DNA of 12,777 nucleotides from Patescibacteria group bacterium (GTDB lineage Bacteria; Patescibacteriota; Gracilibacteria; UM-FILTER-43-11), in assembly GCA_029260985.1 (NCBI GenBank), contig JAJDCE010000059.1:1-12777 (forward strand), in the 5' to 3' direction. The notes below the pieces were generated by a model. That model worked only from the letters and a program-made list of their open reading frames with translations, had not been told where the DNA came from and did not search any database. Position 1 is the stretch's first letter. Each line of letters starts with the position of its first letter. Shown piece after piece: positions 1 through 7,593 of the stretch. The translations under genes were made by a program, and so were the position numbers.

Positions 1-318
1 GGCAGCTTCATTGCTAATATCACCCATTGCAGCATCGTAAGCCTCCGTCCTTGCTTCCCATTCCGCATCGCACGGATTTCCTTCCCAGGCGTTATACATA
101 CACTCATTCAACGCGTCCTGAAAGGCACGTCTTGCTATCCAATAGGTATCTGAAATGGCTTCCATTTTGGCGCGAAGCTCTGCACCTACCTGCGCTCTGA
201 AAGATTCAATCGTATCGCAGTCAGCTTGAGAAACATCAACTTCCGGCACTTCCGGTACCGATGTATTGCAAGCGGTTAAAGTAAATCAGGCAAATAATAA
301 AACAAGAACATGTTTCAT
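1..318 (-). pseudogene. Lipoprotein gene interrupted by TGA in the signal peptide (partial, runs off left edge)
   Basis: Reading leftward from ATG at 318-316, the frame stays open to the window edge (106 codons) except for one TGA at 288-286, codon 11. The N-terminus is a short lipoprotein signal: MKHVLVLLFA, the stop, then FTLTAC, whose LTAC fits a lipobox with Cys17 as the lipidated residue. Downstream it reads as an ordinary soluble protein rich in Glu and Ala, with Cys34, Cys73 and Cys83. The start lies 56 bp after the typA stop on the same strand, and no SD is visible. A single GGA-to-TGA change would explain the break, because Gly fits this hydrophobic core. Alternatives are a sequencing or assembly error, or readthrough. 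Reassignment of TGA to Gly (Gracilibacteria/SR1 code) is unlikely since the other genes show TGA as a stop. I do not recognise the family. Confidence 0.6.
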
Positions 319-374
319 GATTAATAAGATTACATTGAGTCGAGTATATCATAATTTTGAGCCCAATTAGCCGT

Positions 375-2165
375 CTATTTATTCCGTTTTCTCTCAAGCT
401 CACTGAGGTACCTTTTTCTTAGACGTACGCTTTTAGGAGTGATTTCAACGTATTCATCTGAGCCTATATATTCAATGGCTTTTTCGAGTGTCATTGGAAT
501 CATAGAGATTAAATTCATAGCTTCATCAGACCCTGAGGCTCGTACATTGGTGAGCTTTTTATTTTTTAGCGGGTTGACCACAATGTCGGTACCCTGGTTG
601 TGCTCCCCAATCACCATTCCCTCATAAACTTCGGTCGCTGGCCCCACAAAAAGAGGGCCTCGCTCCTGAAGCTTCCAAAGTGAATAGGCCATAGTCGACC
701 CGGTTTCGCCGGAAATCATGGAGCCGACACTTCGCTTTTCGATGTCCCCCATGAACGGCTCAAAACGGCTAAAAGAGTGATACAAAGTTCCCTCGCCACT
801 GGTCATGACCAGGAACTGTCCGCGGAATCCAAGAAGCCCACGAGTGGGTACGTCGAGCTCAATCAGGGTATTCCCGTTTTCAGACTTCATATTCGTCATA
901 ATCCCCTTTCGTTTGCCCAGGGCCTGAATCACGGCTCCAGAAAGTTCATCTGGCACATTGACCACTGCTGCCTCTATCGGCTCATGCTTAACTCCATCAA
1001 CCTCGCGCATAATCACCTCAGGCTGAGAAATCTGAAGCTCAAATCCTTCCCGGCGCATGGTTTCTATCAAAACAGCAATGTGCATCTCTCCTCGTCCATA
1101 CACCTTCATGCGATCTCCTCCGCTGAAATCAATTTTAAGACCCACGTTGATCTCAAGCTCTTTCTCCAGGCGTTCACGAATATGACGCCCTGTTACCATC
1201 TTCCCTTCGCGTCCGGCAAAAGGTGAATCGTTCACCATAAATTCAATCGCCAATGCAGGCTCATCCACCTTTATAGCGGGCAATGCCTCCAGTCCGGATT
1301 CAGATGTAATCGTTTCGCCGACGTAAATATCAGGAATTCCCGCAATCGCTACTATATCTCCTGCAACGGCTTCTTTCGTCTCAATTCTGTCCATCCCCTG
1401 AAACGTGTATAGCTGAGATACTTTTCCTTTTCTCTCCACTCCAGTTTCACCAATAACAACAACATTATCATTCACTTTAATGGACCCTTCGTAAACGCGC
1501 CCAATCGCCATTCGCCCGAGGAAATTGTCGTAACCCAGTGTAGCAGGCTGCATTCTAAAAGGAATTGAGGCGTCTCCTACGGCTGGCTTTACATGTTCGT
1601 AAATAAAATCCAGTAACGGAGTAATGTCTTTTTGCTCATCGCTGAGCTCACGAATAGCAACGCCTGCTTTTGCGTTGGAATACATATAAGGAAAGTCGAG
1701 CTGTTCGTCGGAGGCTCCGAGTGTTCCAAAAAGATCGAAAGTAAGATCGACGACTGTGTCCGGGCGAGCCATAGGCTTATCGATTTTATTGATCACCACG
1801 AGCACTTTGTGTCCGAGCTCAAGGGATTTGCGAAGGACAAATTTGGTTTGAGGCATCGGCCCTTCGTAAGCGTCCACCACCAACACAACCGCATCTACCG
1901 TACGAAGGACGCGCTCAACTTCAGATCCAAAATCCGCATGCCCCGGAGTGTCGACAATATTGAGCTTGGCTCCTTTATAGGTAATGGAAGCGTTTTTTGC
2001 GTAAATGGTGATGCCACGCTCCCGCTCCTGATCGTTACTGTCCATGGCACGCTCTTCAAGCCCTTTGTGAGAGTCAAAATGTTCACTTGCCTTAAGAAGG
2101 GCGTCTACAAGGGTGGTTTTGCCGTGGTCTACGTGAGCCACTATGGCGATATTTCGGATGTCCAT
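375..2165 (-). CDS. typA: Ribosome-associated GTPase TypA/BipA
   Basis: This is a translational GTPase of the EF-G-like TypA/BipA family, which binds the ribosome and acts in 50S assembly, cold growth and stress adaptation. The G domain shows AHVDHGKT (G1, residues 10-17), RGITI (switch I/G2, 50-54), DTPGH (G3, 72-76) and NKID (G4, 126-129). A beta-barrel domain II follows, beginning near ATLGYDNFLGR, then EF-G III/V-like domains and the TypA-specific C-terminal domain, in which GLLGFRGQFL is typical. Length is 596 residues, close to the usual ~600. The ATG at 2165 immediately precedes the conserved DIRNIAIVAHVDHG start. An out-of-frame ATG lies 8 bases upstream and no SD is visible. The stop is TAG. 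The gene is transcribed away from the zinc-ribbon gene at 2315. Confidence 0.97.
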   Translation of the reverse strand: MDIRNIAIVAHVDHGKTTLVDALLKASEHFDSHKGLEERAMDSNDQERERGITIYAKNASITYKGAKLNIVDTPGHADFGSEVERVLRTVDAVVLVVDAYEGPMPQTKFVLRKSLELGHKVLVVINKIDKPMARPDTVVDLTFDLFGTLGASDEQLDFPYMYSNAKAGVAIRELSDEQKDITPLLDFIYEHVKPAVGDASIPFRMQPATLGYDNFLGRMAIGRVYEGSIKVNDNVVVIGETGVERKGKVSQLYTFQGMDRIETKEAVAGDIVAIAGIPDIYVGETITSESGLEALPAIKVDEPALAIEFMVNDSPFAGREGKMVTGRHIRERLEKELEINVGLKIDFSGGDRMKVYGRGEMHIAVLIETMRREGFELQISQPEVIMREVDGVKHEPIEAAVVNVPDELSGAVIQALGKRKGIMTNMKSENGNTLIELDVPTRGLLGFRGQFLVMTSGEGTLYHSFSRFEPFMGDIEKRSVGSMISGETGSTMAYSLWKLQERGPLFVGPATEVYEGMVIGEHNQGTDIVVNPLKNKKLTNVRASGSDEAMNLISMIPMTLEKAIEYIGSDEYVEITPKSVRLRKRYLSELERKRNK

Positions 2166-2220
2166 AAATGCATATTAAGCCCGTAGATCCTATAGGAAGT
2201 TTTAGGAAATCACAACAGAT

Positions 2221-2241
2221 AGTTGGGAGTTGGGAGTTGGG
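2221..2241. repeat. Heptanucleotide tandem repeat, 3 x AGTTGGG
   Basis: Three exact copies of AGTTGGG lie in the intergenic space between the divergent typA and zinc-ribbon genes. Related degenerate heptamers occur inside the dehydroquinate dehydratase gene (7937-7970), and a different heptamer family occurs at 4505-4578. Confidence 0.85.
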
Positions 2242-2314
2242 CGTGAATAAGCTTGCTTTTAATAAGTATTCAGTATAGATTCAATCCACTTGACTAATTA
2301 TTAATCATATTACA

Positions 2315-3031
2315 ATGCGAAATTTTAATGACAATCGAAGATCAGGTGGAGGGGGAAGATCAGGGGGATTTGGTGGAAGATCAGGGGGAGGTGGAAGATC
2401 AGGGGGATTTGGTGGAGGATGGGATCGTGGGGGAGCTAACATGCACCAGGCAACCTGTTCTGATTGTGGCAGAGATTGTGAAGTTCCCTTTAAGCCAACC
2501 CGTGGCAAAGATGTTTTCTGCAATAATTGCTTTAAAAGGGATGATGATTCCAGGTCAGGAGGAGGTAATCGGTCGGGTGGTCGGGACAGAGGAGGCCGAG
2601 GGAATGACAGAGGATTTGGACGCTCAAATTCTGAAGAAAGACAAATGCATGAAGCCACCTGTGCTGAGTGCAATAGCAAATGTGAAGTTCCGTTTCGTCC
2701 TACAGGCGATAAGCCGGTCTTTTGCAGTGATTGCTTTGGTGACAGTAAGGGCAAGAATTTTGGCCCCAGCAAATCTGATTTATCTAGCGAACAGTTCGAA
2801 GAATTGAATAAGAAGCTGGATAAGATTTTAAAAGTTTTGGACCTTATTCATCCGAAAAAAATTCATACAATAACAAAGGAGGATTTAGAGGGAGTTAGCG
2901 AAAAAAAGAAGGAGGCTAAGCCGGCCAAAAAGAAAACAACGAAGAAGGCTGTAAAGAAGACCCCCGCTAAAAAGGCTGCCAAAAAAACGACCAAGAAAGC
3001 ACCTGCGAAGAAAAAAACGAAGAAAAGCTAA
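2315..3031 (+). CDS. RGG-box, double CxxC-x17-CxxC zinc-ribbon protein with histone H1-like tail
   Basis: The likely role is nucleic-acid binding in the cytoplasm; the exact function is unknown. Layout of the 238 residues: a low-complexity Gly/Arg/Phe tract with RSGG and GGFGG repeats (about 8-40); zinc ribbon 1 (Cys48, 51, 69, 72); a second Arg/Gly-rich linker (80-104); zinc ribbon 2 (Cys116, 119, 137, 140); a short amphipathic helix (about 156-178); and a Lys/Ala/Pro/Thr tail (about 197-238) resembling eukaryotic histone H1 tails. Both ribbons are C-x2-C-x17-C-x2-C, with an extra Cys and a conserved CEVPF(K/R)PT core. That spacing matches the known CxxC-x17-CxxC domain. The ATG at 2315 opens the RGG tract; no SD precedes it, and a weak TTGCTT/TATAGA promoter-like pair lies at 2253-2279. 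It ends 3 bp before the stop of the convergent response regulator gene. Confidence 0.85.
   Translation: MRNFNDNRRSGGGGRSGGFGGRSGGGGRSGGFGGGWDRGGANMHQATCSDCGRDCEVPFKPTRGKDVFCNNCFKRDDDSRSGGGNRSGGRDRGGRGNDRGFGRSNSEERQMHEATCAECNSKCEVPFRPTGDKPVFCSDCFGDSKGKNFGPSKSDLSSEQFEELNKKLDKILKVLDLIHPKKIHTITKEDLEGVSEKKKEAKPAKKKTTKKAVKKTPAKKAAKKTTKKAPAKKKTKKS
2339..2420 (+). repeat. Coding minisatellite producing the RGG/FGG tract
   Basis: Imperfect 18- and 21-bp units built on AGATCAGGGGGA, alternating with GGTGGA and TTTGGTGGA, encode the RSGGGG and RSGGFGG repeats at the N-terminus of the zinc-ribbon protein. Units are multiples of three, so copy-number change would lengthen or shorten the disordered tract without a frameshift. 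Confidence 0.85.
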
Positions 3032-3034
3032 CAT

Positions 3035-3412
3035 TTAGCGCACTTTTGCTAGTCTGCCTTTCACCTTATCAACTACCTCATCAAGTGATATGTTTGATTT
3101 GATGAAACAGTTTTCAGCCCCTAACGTCCGTGCTTCCTTTAGTTCATCATCTTGTGCCAGGTTAGTGAGCACTATAATCGGTTGTCTATAGCTTTCCTTC
3201 TTAAGCTTTCTCAAAAAACTGAGGCCGCCCATCACCGGCATTAATAAATCAAGCAGAATCAGATCAAATTTTTCGGCTTTACACATGGTTAAGGCCTGAA
3301 GGCCGTCATCAGCACATCGAACCTTAAATCCTTCCTCCTTGAGTCTGCCAACTAGGACTTTCGAAAGATAGGCATCATCCTCAACGATTAAAACTGAATT
3401 ATTACAAGTCAT
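3035..3412 (-). CDS. Stand-alone response regulator receiver (REC) domain protein
   Basis: This is a CheY-like phosphoacceptor protein with no output domain, 125 residues from the ATG at 3412. Counting from the upstream in-frame GTG at 3430 (131 residues), it shows the acidic pocket E17-D18-D19, the phosphorylatable D61 in LILLDLLMP, the switch threonine T89 in VLTN, and the conserved lysine K111 in FIKS. These are the full set of REC catalytic positions, so it should be phosphorylatable. I prefer the ATG because it begins just before the SVLIVEDD strand; neither start has an SD. No histidine kinase or DNA-binding gene is adjacent, so the partner is elsewhere. It converges on the zinc-ribbon gene with a 3-bp gap and diverges from the carbonic anhydrase. 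Confidence 0.92.
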   Translation of the reverse strand: MTCNNSVLIVEDDAYLSKVLVGRLKEEGFKVRCADDGLQALTMCKAEKFDLILLDLLMPVMGGLSFLRKLKKESYRQPIIVLTNLAQDDELKEARTLGAENCFIKSNISLDEVVDKVKGRLAKVR

Positions 3413-3592
3413 GGCAGTGTTGGTTAGCACTTAATTTGACAATGCTTATTTTTATTCTACGTAAAAACTGACAGAACAAAGCCTTATTCGTATCATATTT
3501 TAACCGGAGGAAAAAATCAAATATTTCCATTCGCTATTTTTCCAAATCAAATCACTATGATAAACTATCTCTGAAATTTGCTAACTTTATGT

Positions 3593-4180
3593 ATGACACA
3601 ATTAAATGCCCAAGATGCGCTCGACCGACTAAAAGAAGGTAATCAACGCTTTGCTGAGGATAAAGCAACTCATCCGAATCAGGATTTAGCTCAGCTTAAA
3701 GCCGTTGCGACTACTCAAAAGCCCTTTGCCGTTGTGATTGGCTGCAGTGACTCCCGGGTTATTCCTGAAATTTTATTTGATCAGGGCTTGGGTGATTTGT
3801 TTGTGATTCGGGTGGCGGGTAATACGGTTGGCAATGTTTGCATTGGCAGTGTTGAATACGCTGTTGAGCATTTGGGGGTTCGGCTGGTGATGGTACTCGG
3901 TCACCAAAATTGTGGGGTGGTTAAAACGGCGGCCAGCGGTGATGATGTTCACCATCATTTGGGCAGCTTGGTGGCCACGACCACCGAAGCGGTGAGGCGA
4001 GCCGAAGGAAAACCAGGAGATCTAATCGATAACGCGGTTAAGGAAAATGTAAAACTACTGATGCAAAAACTCGACATCTCGAGCCCCGTCCTTCACAAGG
4101 CAAGTGTCGAGAGTGGCCTTAAAATTGTGGGAGGCTACTACAATTTAGATTCAGGGCTTGTAGAGATGATTGATTATTGA
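3593..4180 (+). CDS. Beta-class carbonic anhydrase
   Basis: Catalyses reversible hydration of CO2 to bicarbonate, probably in the cytoplasm, since no signal peptide is seen. The 195-residue protein has the beta-class zinc ligands Cys51 (in GCSDSRV), His104 and Cys107 (in GHQNCGVV), and the Asp53-Arg55 dyad that gates the zinc. Length and the ending near GYYNLDSGLVEMI fit the short bacterial beta-CA family. The ATG at 3593 is chosen over an in-frame TTG at 3578 because the family's N-terminal helix (DALDRLKEGNQRF) starts shortly after it. No SD is present; TATGAT at 3556 could be a -10 element. The TGA stop overlaps the end of the convergent RNHCP gene by 7 bp, which supports TGA being a true stop here. 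Confidence 0.95.
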   Translation: MTQLNAQDALDRLKEGNQRFAEDKATHPNQDLAQLKAVATTQKPFAVVIGCSDSRVIPEILFDQGLGDLFVIRVAGNTVGNVCIGSVEYAVEHLGVRLVMVLGHQNCGVVKTAASGDDVHHHLGSLVATTTEAVRRAEGKPGDLIDNAVKENVKLLMQKLDISSPVLHKASVESGLKIVGGYYNLDSGLVEMIDY

Positions 4181-4497
4181 GGAGATCGACTGAGCTCACA
4201 GATAAGATCCCAATTGTCATCTGAGGCGGAGCGGTTGTAGGATTTTTGACCACATTCCTGGCAAAAATGAATGATCCGGGTGCCTTTTTTCTTATTCATC
4301 TCCATTCCTATCGGTTTCATAAATCCCCTGCATTCATTTAACCGATCTCCCGGCACTTCTAAGTCAACATGAAGCGAGAATAAACAGTACGGGCAATGGT
4401 TCCGGCAGCTGCCTTCCGGGTGAGGCTTTACATCCATTTTGCATTTAATGCACTTGAAGGACTCGTTGATTTTAATAGGGTTTTTTCTCTTATGCAT
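4174..4497 (-). CDS. RNHCP domain zinc-binding protein
   Basis: This 107-residue protein carries the motif that names the RNHCP domain (residues 32-36, inside CRNHCPYC). Metal-ligand candidates are Cys16/Cys19, Cys31, Cys35/Cys38 and a C-terminal pair Cys79/Cys82 in FCQECG. The family is widespread, small and of unknown function; the cysteine pattern suggests zinc ribbons, perhaps RNA- or ribosome-associated, but nothing here proves that. It lies 84 bp downstream of the phosphorylase stop on the same strand, with a heptamer inverted repeat between them, so co-transcription is possible but not certain. No SD precedes the ATG. Its last bases overlap the convergent carbonic anhydrase gene. Confidence 0.9.
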   Translation of the reverse strand: MHKRKNPIKINESFKCIKCKMDVKPHPEGSCRNHCPYCLFSLHVDLEVPGDRLNECRGFMKPIGMEMNKKKGTRIIHFCQECGQKSYNRSASDDNWDLICELSRSPQ

Positions 4498-4504
4498 TCT
4501 TTTT

Positions 4505-4578
4505 GGGACTAAGAACTAGGGACTAAGGACTAGGTAGTTGAACATCATATACCTTATTTCGGCTTAGTCCATAGTCCT
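4505..4578. repeat. Heptamer repeats (GGGACTA family) forming an inverted repeat
   Basis: Four degenerate heptamers (GGGACTA, AGAACTA, GGGACTA, AGGACTA) run from 4505 to 4532. Two in the opposite orientation (CTTAGTC, CATAGTC) lie at 4563-4576. The arms can pair over about 13-14 bp with one or two mismatches across a ~30-nt loop. They fill the gap between the phosphorylase and RNHCP genes. No T-run follows on either strand, so an intrinsic terminator is not supported. Confidence 0.7.
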
Positions 4579-4581
4579 GAT

Positions 4582-6234
4582 TTAAAGGTTCCACATTTTT
4601 TCCATATATTCCTTTACACACCTATGAGTATTAAAATGAGCTCCAAGTGTGATGGCGTTTTTCATTCGATCTGCCCACTCCCCCTTTTTCTCGTAATAAC
4701 AATCGATCACCTCCTTTAATGTTATATAAAGTGCATCGGCGTCCATTTTGTCCTGACACGGCATGCAATTGTCATCCGGGTCTTTACCAAAAGCCCATCC
4801 GCTTTTCGGGTTTTGACGATAGCCTTCGATCCACCAGCCATCTAAAATAGAGAGATTGAGCGCCCCATTAGCGGCTGCCTTCATTCCACTGGTTCCGCTG
4901 GCTTCCATCGGAGGCTGAGGATTATTGAGCCACACGTCTGATCCCTGTACTAAATATTTAGAAATATTCAATTTATAATCGGATGGCACCACCAATTTTA
5001 TCTGACCCCTTAGAGCCTTACCGATATGCATGAGTTCGTTGGTTATCCCATTGCCGTATTTATCCCCTGCATGATAGGGGCCGGCAAAAATCAACTGGAG
5101 CTTTTCAAAGCCCAAAGACCTAAGTTTTTCTAAATCACTAAACAATAGTAACGGCCTTTTGTAGGGTACAAACCGCCTCGCGAATGTGATGGTTAAGGTG
5201 TCTTCGTCCAGCAGGTCATCGTCGGTTAATTCGTCTCGGGCTATACAGAAGTATTCGGGATTTCGGTTGATGAAATCAATCAGAGCTCGTTTTCCATTTT
5301 TGTGGGCATCAACAACTTCCACATCGGGAATGTCAATCGCCTTAGATAAAACTTCCGGATCAGACCTCCACCCTTTCATATGCTGATCGTAAAGGGTGGC
5401 CATCGCGTCTGAGACCCAGCTTTCCAGGTGCACGCCGTTGGTTACATTAAGAAAGCTGAAATTGGGGAACATTTTCTGACAAACCTCCTGGTGTTTAGCG
5501 GACACTGAATTAGCTGTCCGACTCATATTCAGGGCTAAGGTGGTCATATTAAGATCGGACTCGCCGGCTATTTTTTTGACATGCCAGGGAACTTTTTGGG
5601 ATAACACTCTTTCGACCAGCCCGTAATCGAATCGGTCATGCCCGGCCGGCACAGGAGTATGAGTGGTGAATACACATTTTTCTTTTACCGCTTCATCTTT
5701 ATACTCGTTCTCGTTTAAAATCGAGAAAGAAAGTAGGGCCGCATGACCCTCATTCATATGAAAGGTTTCAAGATCCTGGTAGCCCATGTTCCTGAGGATT
5801 CTAACTCCGCCAATTCCGAGTATCGATTCCTGGCAAAGCCTCGTATAGCGATCCAAAGCATATAAATCTTTGGTGATGTCCCTATCCCAACGTTTATTAT
5901 TCGGCACATTGGTGTCCAGAAAATAAACCGGCACCTCCCCTTTTTCACCTTTGATACGGTATTCCCAAACCCCGATTTCCACCAGGCGATCTTCAATGTG
6001 CATTCGGGCAATGGTGTCTAGTTTCTTAAATTTCTCTTCCGGTTTAAACGCAAAATCCGGATCCTCACTGGCGTGGTACATCAGGGTTACACCAACCGCC
6101 GGCACACCTAAATCCGCTGCTGACTTCAAAATGTCCGCGGCTAAAACTCCTAATCCCCCTGCATAATTGGGAATATCGGACTGTAAAGCGACTTCCATTG
6201 AAAAATAGGCGATTTTTGCTGATTTATTGGGCAT
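4582..6234 (-). CDS. glgP: Alpha-glucan (glycogen/maltodextrin) phosphorylase, short GT35 type
   Basis: Phosphorolyses alpha-1,4-glucan ends to glucose-1-phosphate with a pyridoxal-phosphate cofactor. The start (IAYFSMEVALQSDIPNYAGGLGVLAAD) is diagnostic of the compact alpha-glucan phosphorylase family found in thermophiles, archaea and many uncultured bacteria. The PLP lysine is expected at Lys452 in EASGTSGMKAAANG, followed by the conserved LDGWW. HMNEGHAAL (near 150-160) and the FARR-x4-KR segment, which carries phosphate-binding arginines and lysines, are present. It is 550 residues and lacks the extra N-terminal domain of longer homologues. Its ATG lies 3 bp after the ychF stop, so the two are surely co-transcribed and probably translationally coupled; no SD is visible. 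Whether the substrate is stored glycogen or scavenged maltodextrin cannot be told here. Confidence 0.95.
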   Translation of the reverse strand: MPNKSAKIAYFSMEVALQSDIPNYAGGLGVLAADILKSAADLGVPAVGVTLMYHASEDPDFAFKPEEKFKKLDTIARMHIEDRLVEIGVWEYRIKGEKGEVPVYFLDTNVPNNKRWDRDITKDLYALDRYTRLCQESILGIGGVRILRNMGYQDLETFHMNEGHAALLSFSILNENEYKDEAVKEKCVFTTHTPVPAGHDRFDYGLVERVLSQKVPWHVKKIAGESDLNMTTLALNMSRTANSVSAKHQEVCQKMFPNFSFLNVTNGVHLESWVSDAMATLYDQHMKGWRSDPEVLSKAIDIPDVEVVDAHKNGKRALIDFINRNPEYFCIARDELTDDDLLDEDTLTITFARRFVPYKRPLLLFSDLEKLRSLGFEKLQLIFAGPYHAGDKYGNGITNELMHIGKALRGQIKLVVPSDYKLNISKYLVQGSDVWLNNPQPPMEASGTSGMKAAANGALNLSILDGWWIEGYRQNPKSGWAFGKDPDDNCMPCQDKMDADALYITLKEVIDCYYEKKGEWADRMKNAITLGAHFNTHRCVKEYMEKMWNL

Positions 6235-6237
6235 TTT

Positions 6238-7332
6238 TTAGTTTGAGAATTTGAAATGCATGACATCCCCTTCCTGAACTACATATTCCTTACCTTCCTG
6301 GCGAAGCTTTCCGGACTCTTTCGCCTGAGCTTCCCCACCAGCCGTTACAAAATCATTGTAACTAATCACATCGGCTTTAATAAACCCTTTTTCAAAGTCT
6401 GTATGAATCACTCCTGCGGCCTGGGGAGCTGTGTAGCCCTTTTTTATGGTCCAGGCACGCACTTCTTTTACACCCGCTGTGAAGTACGTCTGAAGACCTA
6501 AAAGCTCGTAGGAGGCCCGAATAAAAGCATTGATACCCGATTCTTTGAGGCCTAAATCTTCAAGAAAAACAACAGCCTCTTCAGCGGAAAACCCGACTAG
6601 ATCTTCTTCAATTTTTGCACATATTGGCACAATTTGCTCGTGCGCTCCCAGATTGAGGTCTGCCTTTGCCTTTTCGGCGTCGAATCCTGCCAATTCATCT
6701 TCTTTTAGATTCGCTATGTATATGAATGGTTTATTGGTTAATAAGTGCAGGTCTTTAAGAAATTCCTGGCCGTCTTCATCCAACTCAACATTAATCACCA
6801 GCTGTTCACTTTCCAGAGCGGTTTTAACCTTTCTGAGCACCACTGTCTGAGCTGTAAACTCTTTATCACCGGTTTTAGATTTTCTCTCTGATTCAACCAG
6901 CCTCTTATTCACAGTATCCAGATCCGCTAAAATAAGTTCTAAATGAATCACGTCCATATCCAGTTTTGGATTTACCCCGCCATGCACGTGAGTGATGTCC
7001 GAGTCTTCAAAAAACCGGATCACCTGAGCAATAGCATGACATTCCCGTATGTTATGCAGAAATTGATTCCCCAGCCCTTCACCCTGACTGGCTCCTTTTA
7101 CCAATCCGGCAATATCAACGAATTCAACAATAGCGGGAATCATCTTTTCCGGCTTAACTAAGCCTTCTAGAACCGCCATGCGATCATCCGGAACCTCTAC
7201 TACGCCCACATTAGGATCGATGGTGCAGAAGGGGTAATTAGCGGCTTGGGCGCCCTTTGAGCGGGTTAGGGCATTAAAAAGGGTTGATTTACCCACATTC
7301 GGAAGCCCTACGATGCCAACTTTTAAGCTCAT
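6238..7332 (-). CDS. ychF: Ribosome-binding ATPase YchF/OLA1 (Obg-family)
   Basis: This universally conserved TRAFAC-class NTPase binds ribosomes and prefers ATP. Walker A is GLPNVGKST (residues 9-17), and G3 is DIAGLVKGASQGEGLGNQFL starting at residue 73. The base-recognition motif is NLKE (208-211) in place of NKxD, which is the YchF hallmark linked to ATP preference. The C-terminal TGS domain is present, with GVKEVRAWTIKKG and the terminal GDVMHFKFSN. The frame is open up to 7407, but the ATG at 7332 gives 364 residues and the normal MSLKVGIVGLPNVGKS start, matching the ~363-residue family length; the upstream 25 codons do not resemble the family. No clear SD. It is the first gene of the ychF-glgP pair. 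Confidence 0.96.
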   Translation of the reverse strand: MSLKVGIVGLPNVGKSTLFNALTRSKGAQAANYPFCTIDPNVGVVEVPDDRMAVLEGLVKPEKMIPAIVEFVDIAGLVKGASQGEGLGNQFLHNIRECHAIAQVIRFFEDSDITHVHGGVNPKLDMDVIHLELILADLDTVNKRLVESERKSKTGDKEFTAQTVVLRKVKTALESEQLVINVELDEDGQEFLKDLHLLTNKPFIYIANLKEDELAGFDAEKAKADLNLGAHEQIVPICAKIEEDLVGFSAEEAVVFLEDLGLKESGINAFIRASYELLGLQTYFTAGVKEVRAWTIKKGYTAPQAAGVIHTDFEKGFIKADVISYNDFVTAGGEAQAKESGKLRQEGKEYVVQEGDVMHFKFSN

Positions 7333-7434
7333 ATTCCATAATTTATATCGGTCAGAGCATACAATTATTCTTTCGTTTCTGAAAGAAAAAACTCGTACAA
7401 TAATCAATATACAGGCACACCTCCCACTGCCCCC

Positions 7435-7554
7435 ATTGTCTGAACCACTGATTTTCTGGATTAAATGATTTACCTTGATGGATTAGCAAGATGGTCGTCA
7501 ATAAATCCATCCTGAAAAATCTCAAACATCCTGTACATCAGCGGTTCAGACAAT
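7435..7554. repeat. ~120-bp imperfect palindromic element (MITE- or hairpin-like)
   Basis: The outer arms, ATTGTCTGAACCACTGAT at 7435-7452 and its near-complement at 7537-7554, match over 18 bp with one difference. Between them an inner stem of 8 bp (GATGGATT with AATCCATC) and patchy pairing extend the fold towards one long hairpin. It occupies the gap between the dehydroquinate dehydratase and ychF genes, about 100 bp upstream of the ychF start. From memory it resembles palindromic repeats with TTGTCTGAA-like ends seen in many bacterial genomes; that link is unverified. No ORF lies inside. Confidence 0.75.
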
Positions 7555-7593
7555 ATAATAGGTCCAGCTTGCCTATGTTATTTTGTATATTGG

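Noticed and set aside
286..288. TGA read as glycine (genetic code 25)
   Set aside because: typA, ychF and the phosphorylase run full length without interior TGA, and the carbonic anhydrase ends naturally at TGA where readthrough would run antisense to the RNHCP gene.
7333..7407. 25-codon N-terminal extension of YchF
   Set aside because: The extension does not resemble the family, and the start at 7332 gives the standard length and N-terminus.
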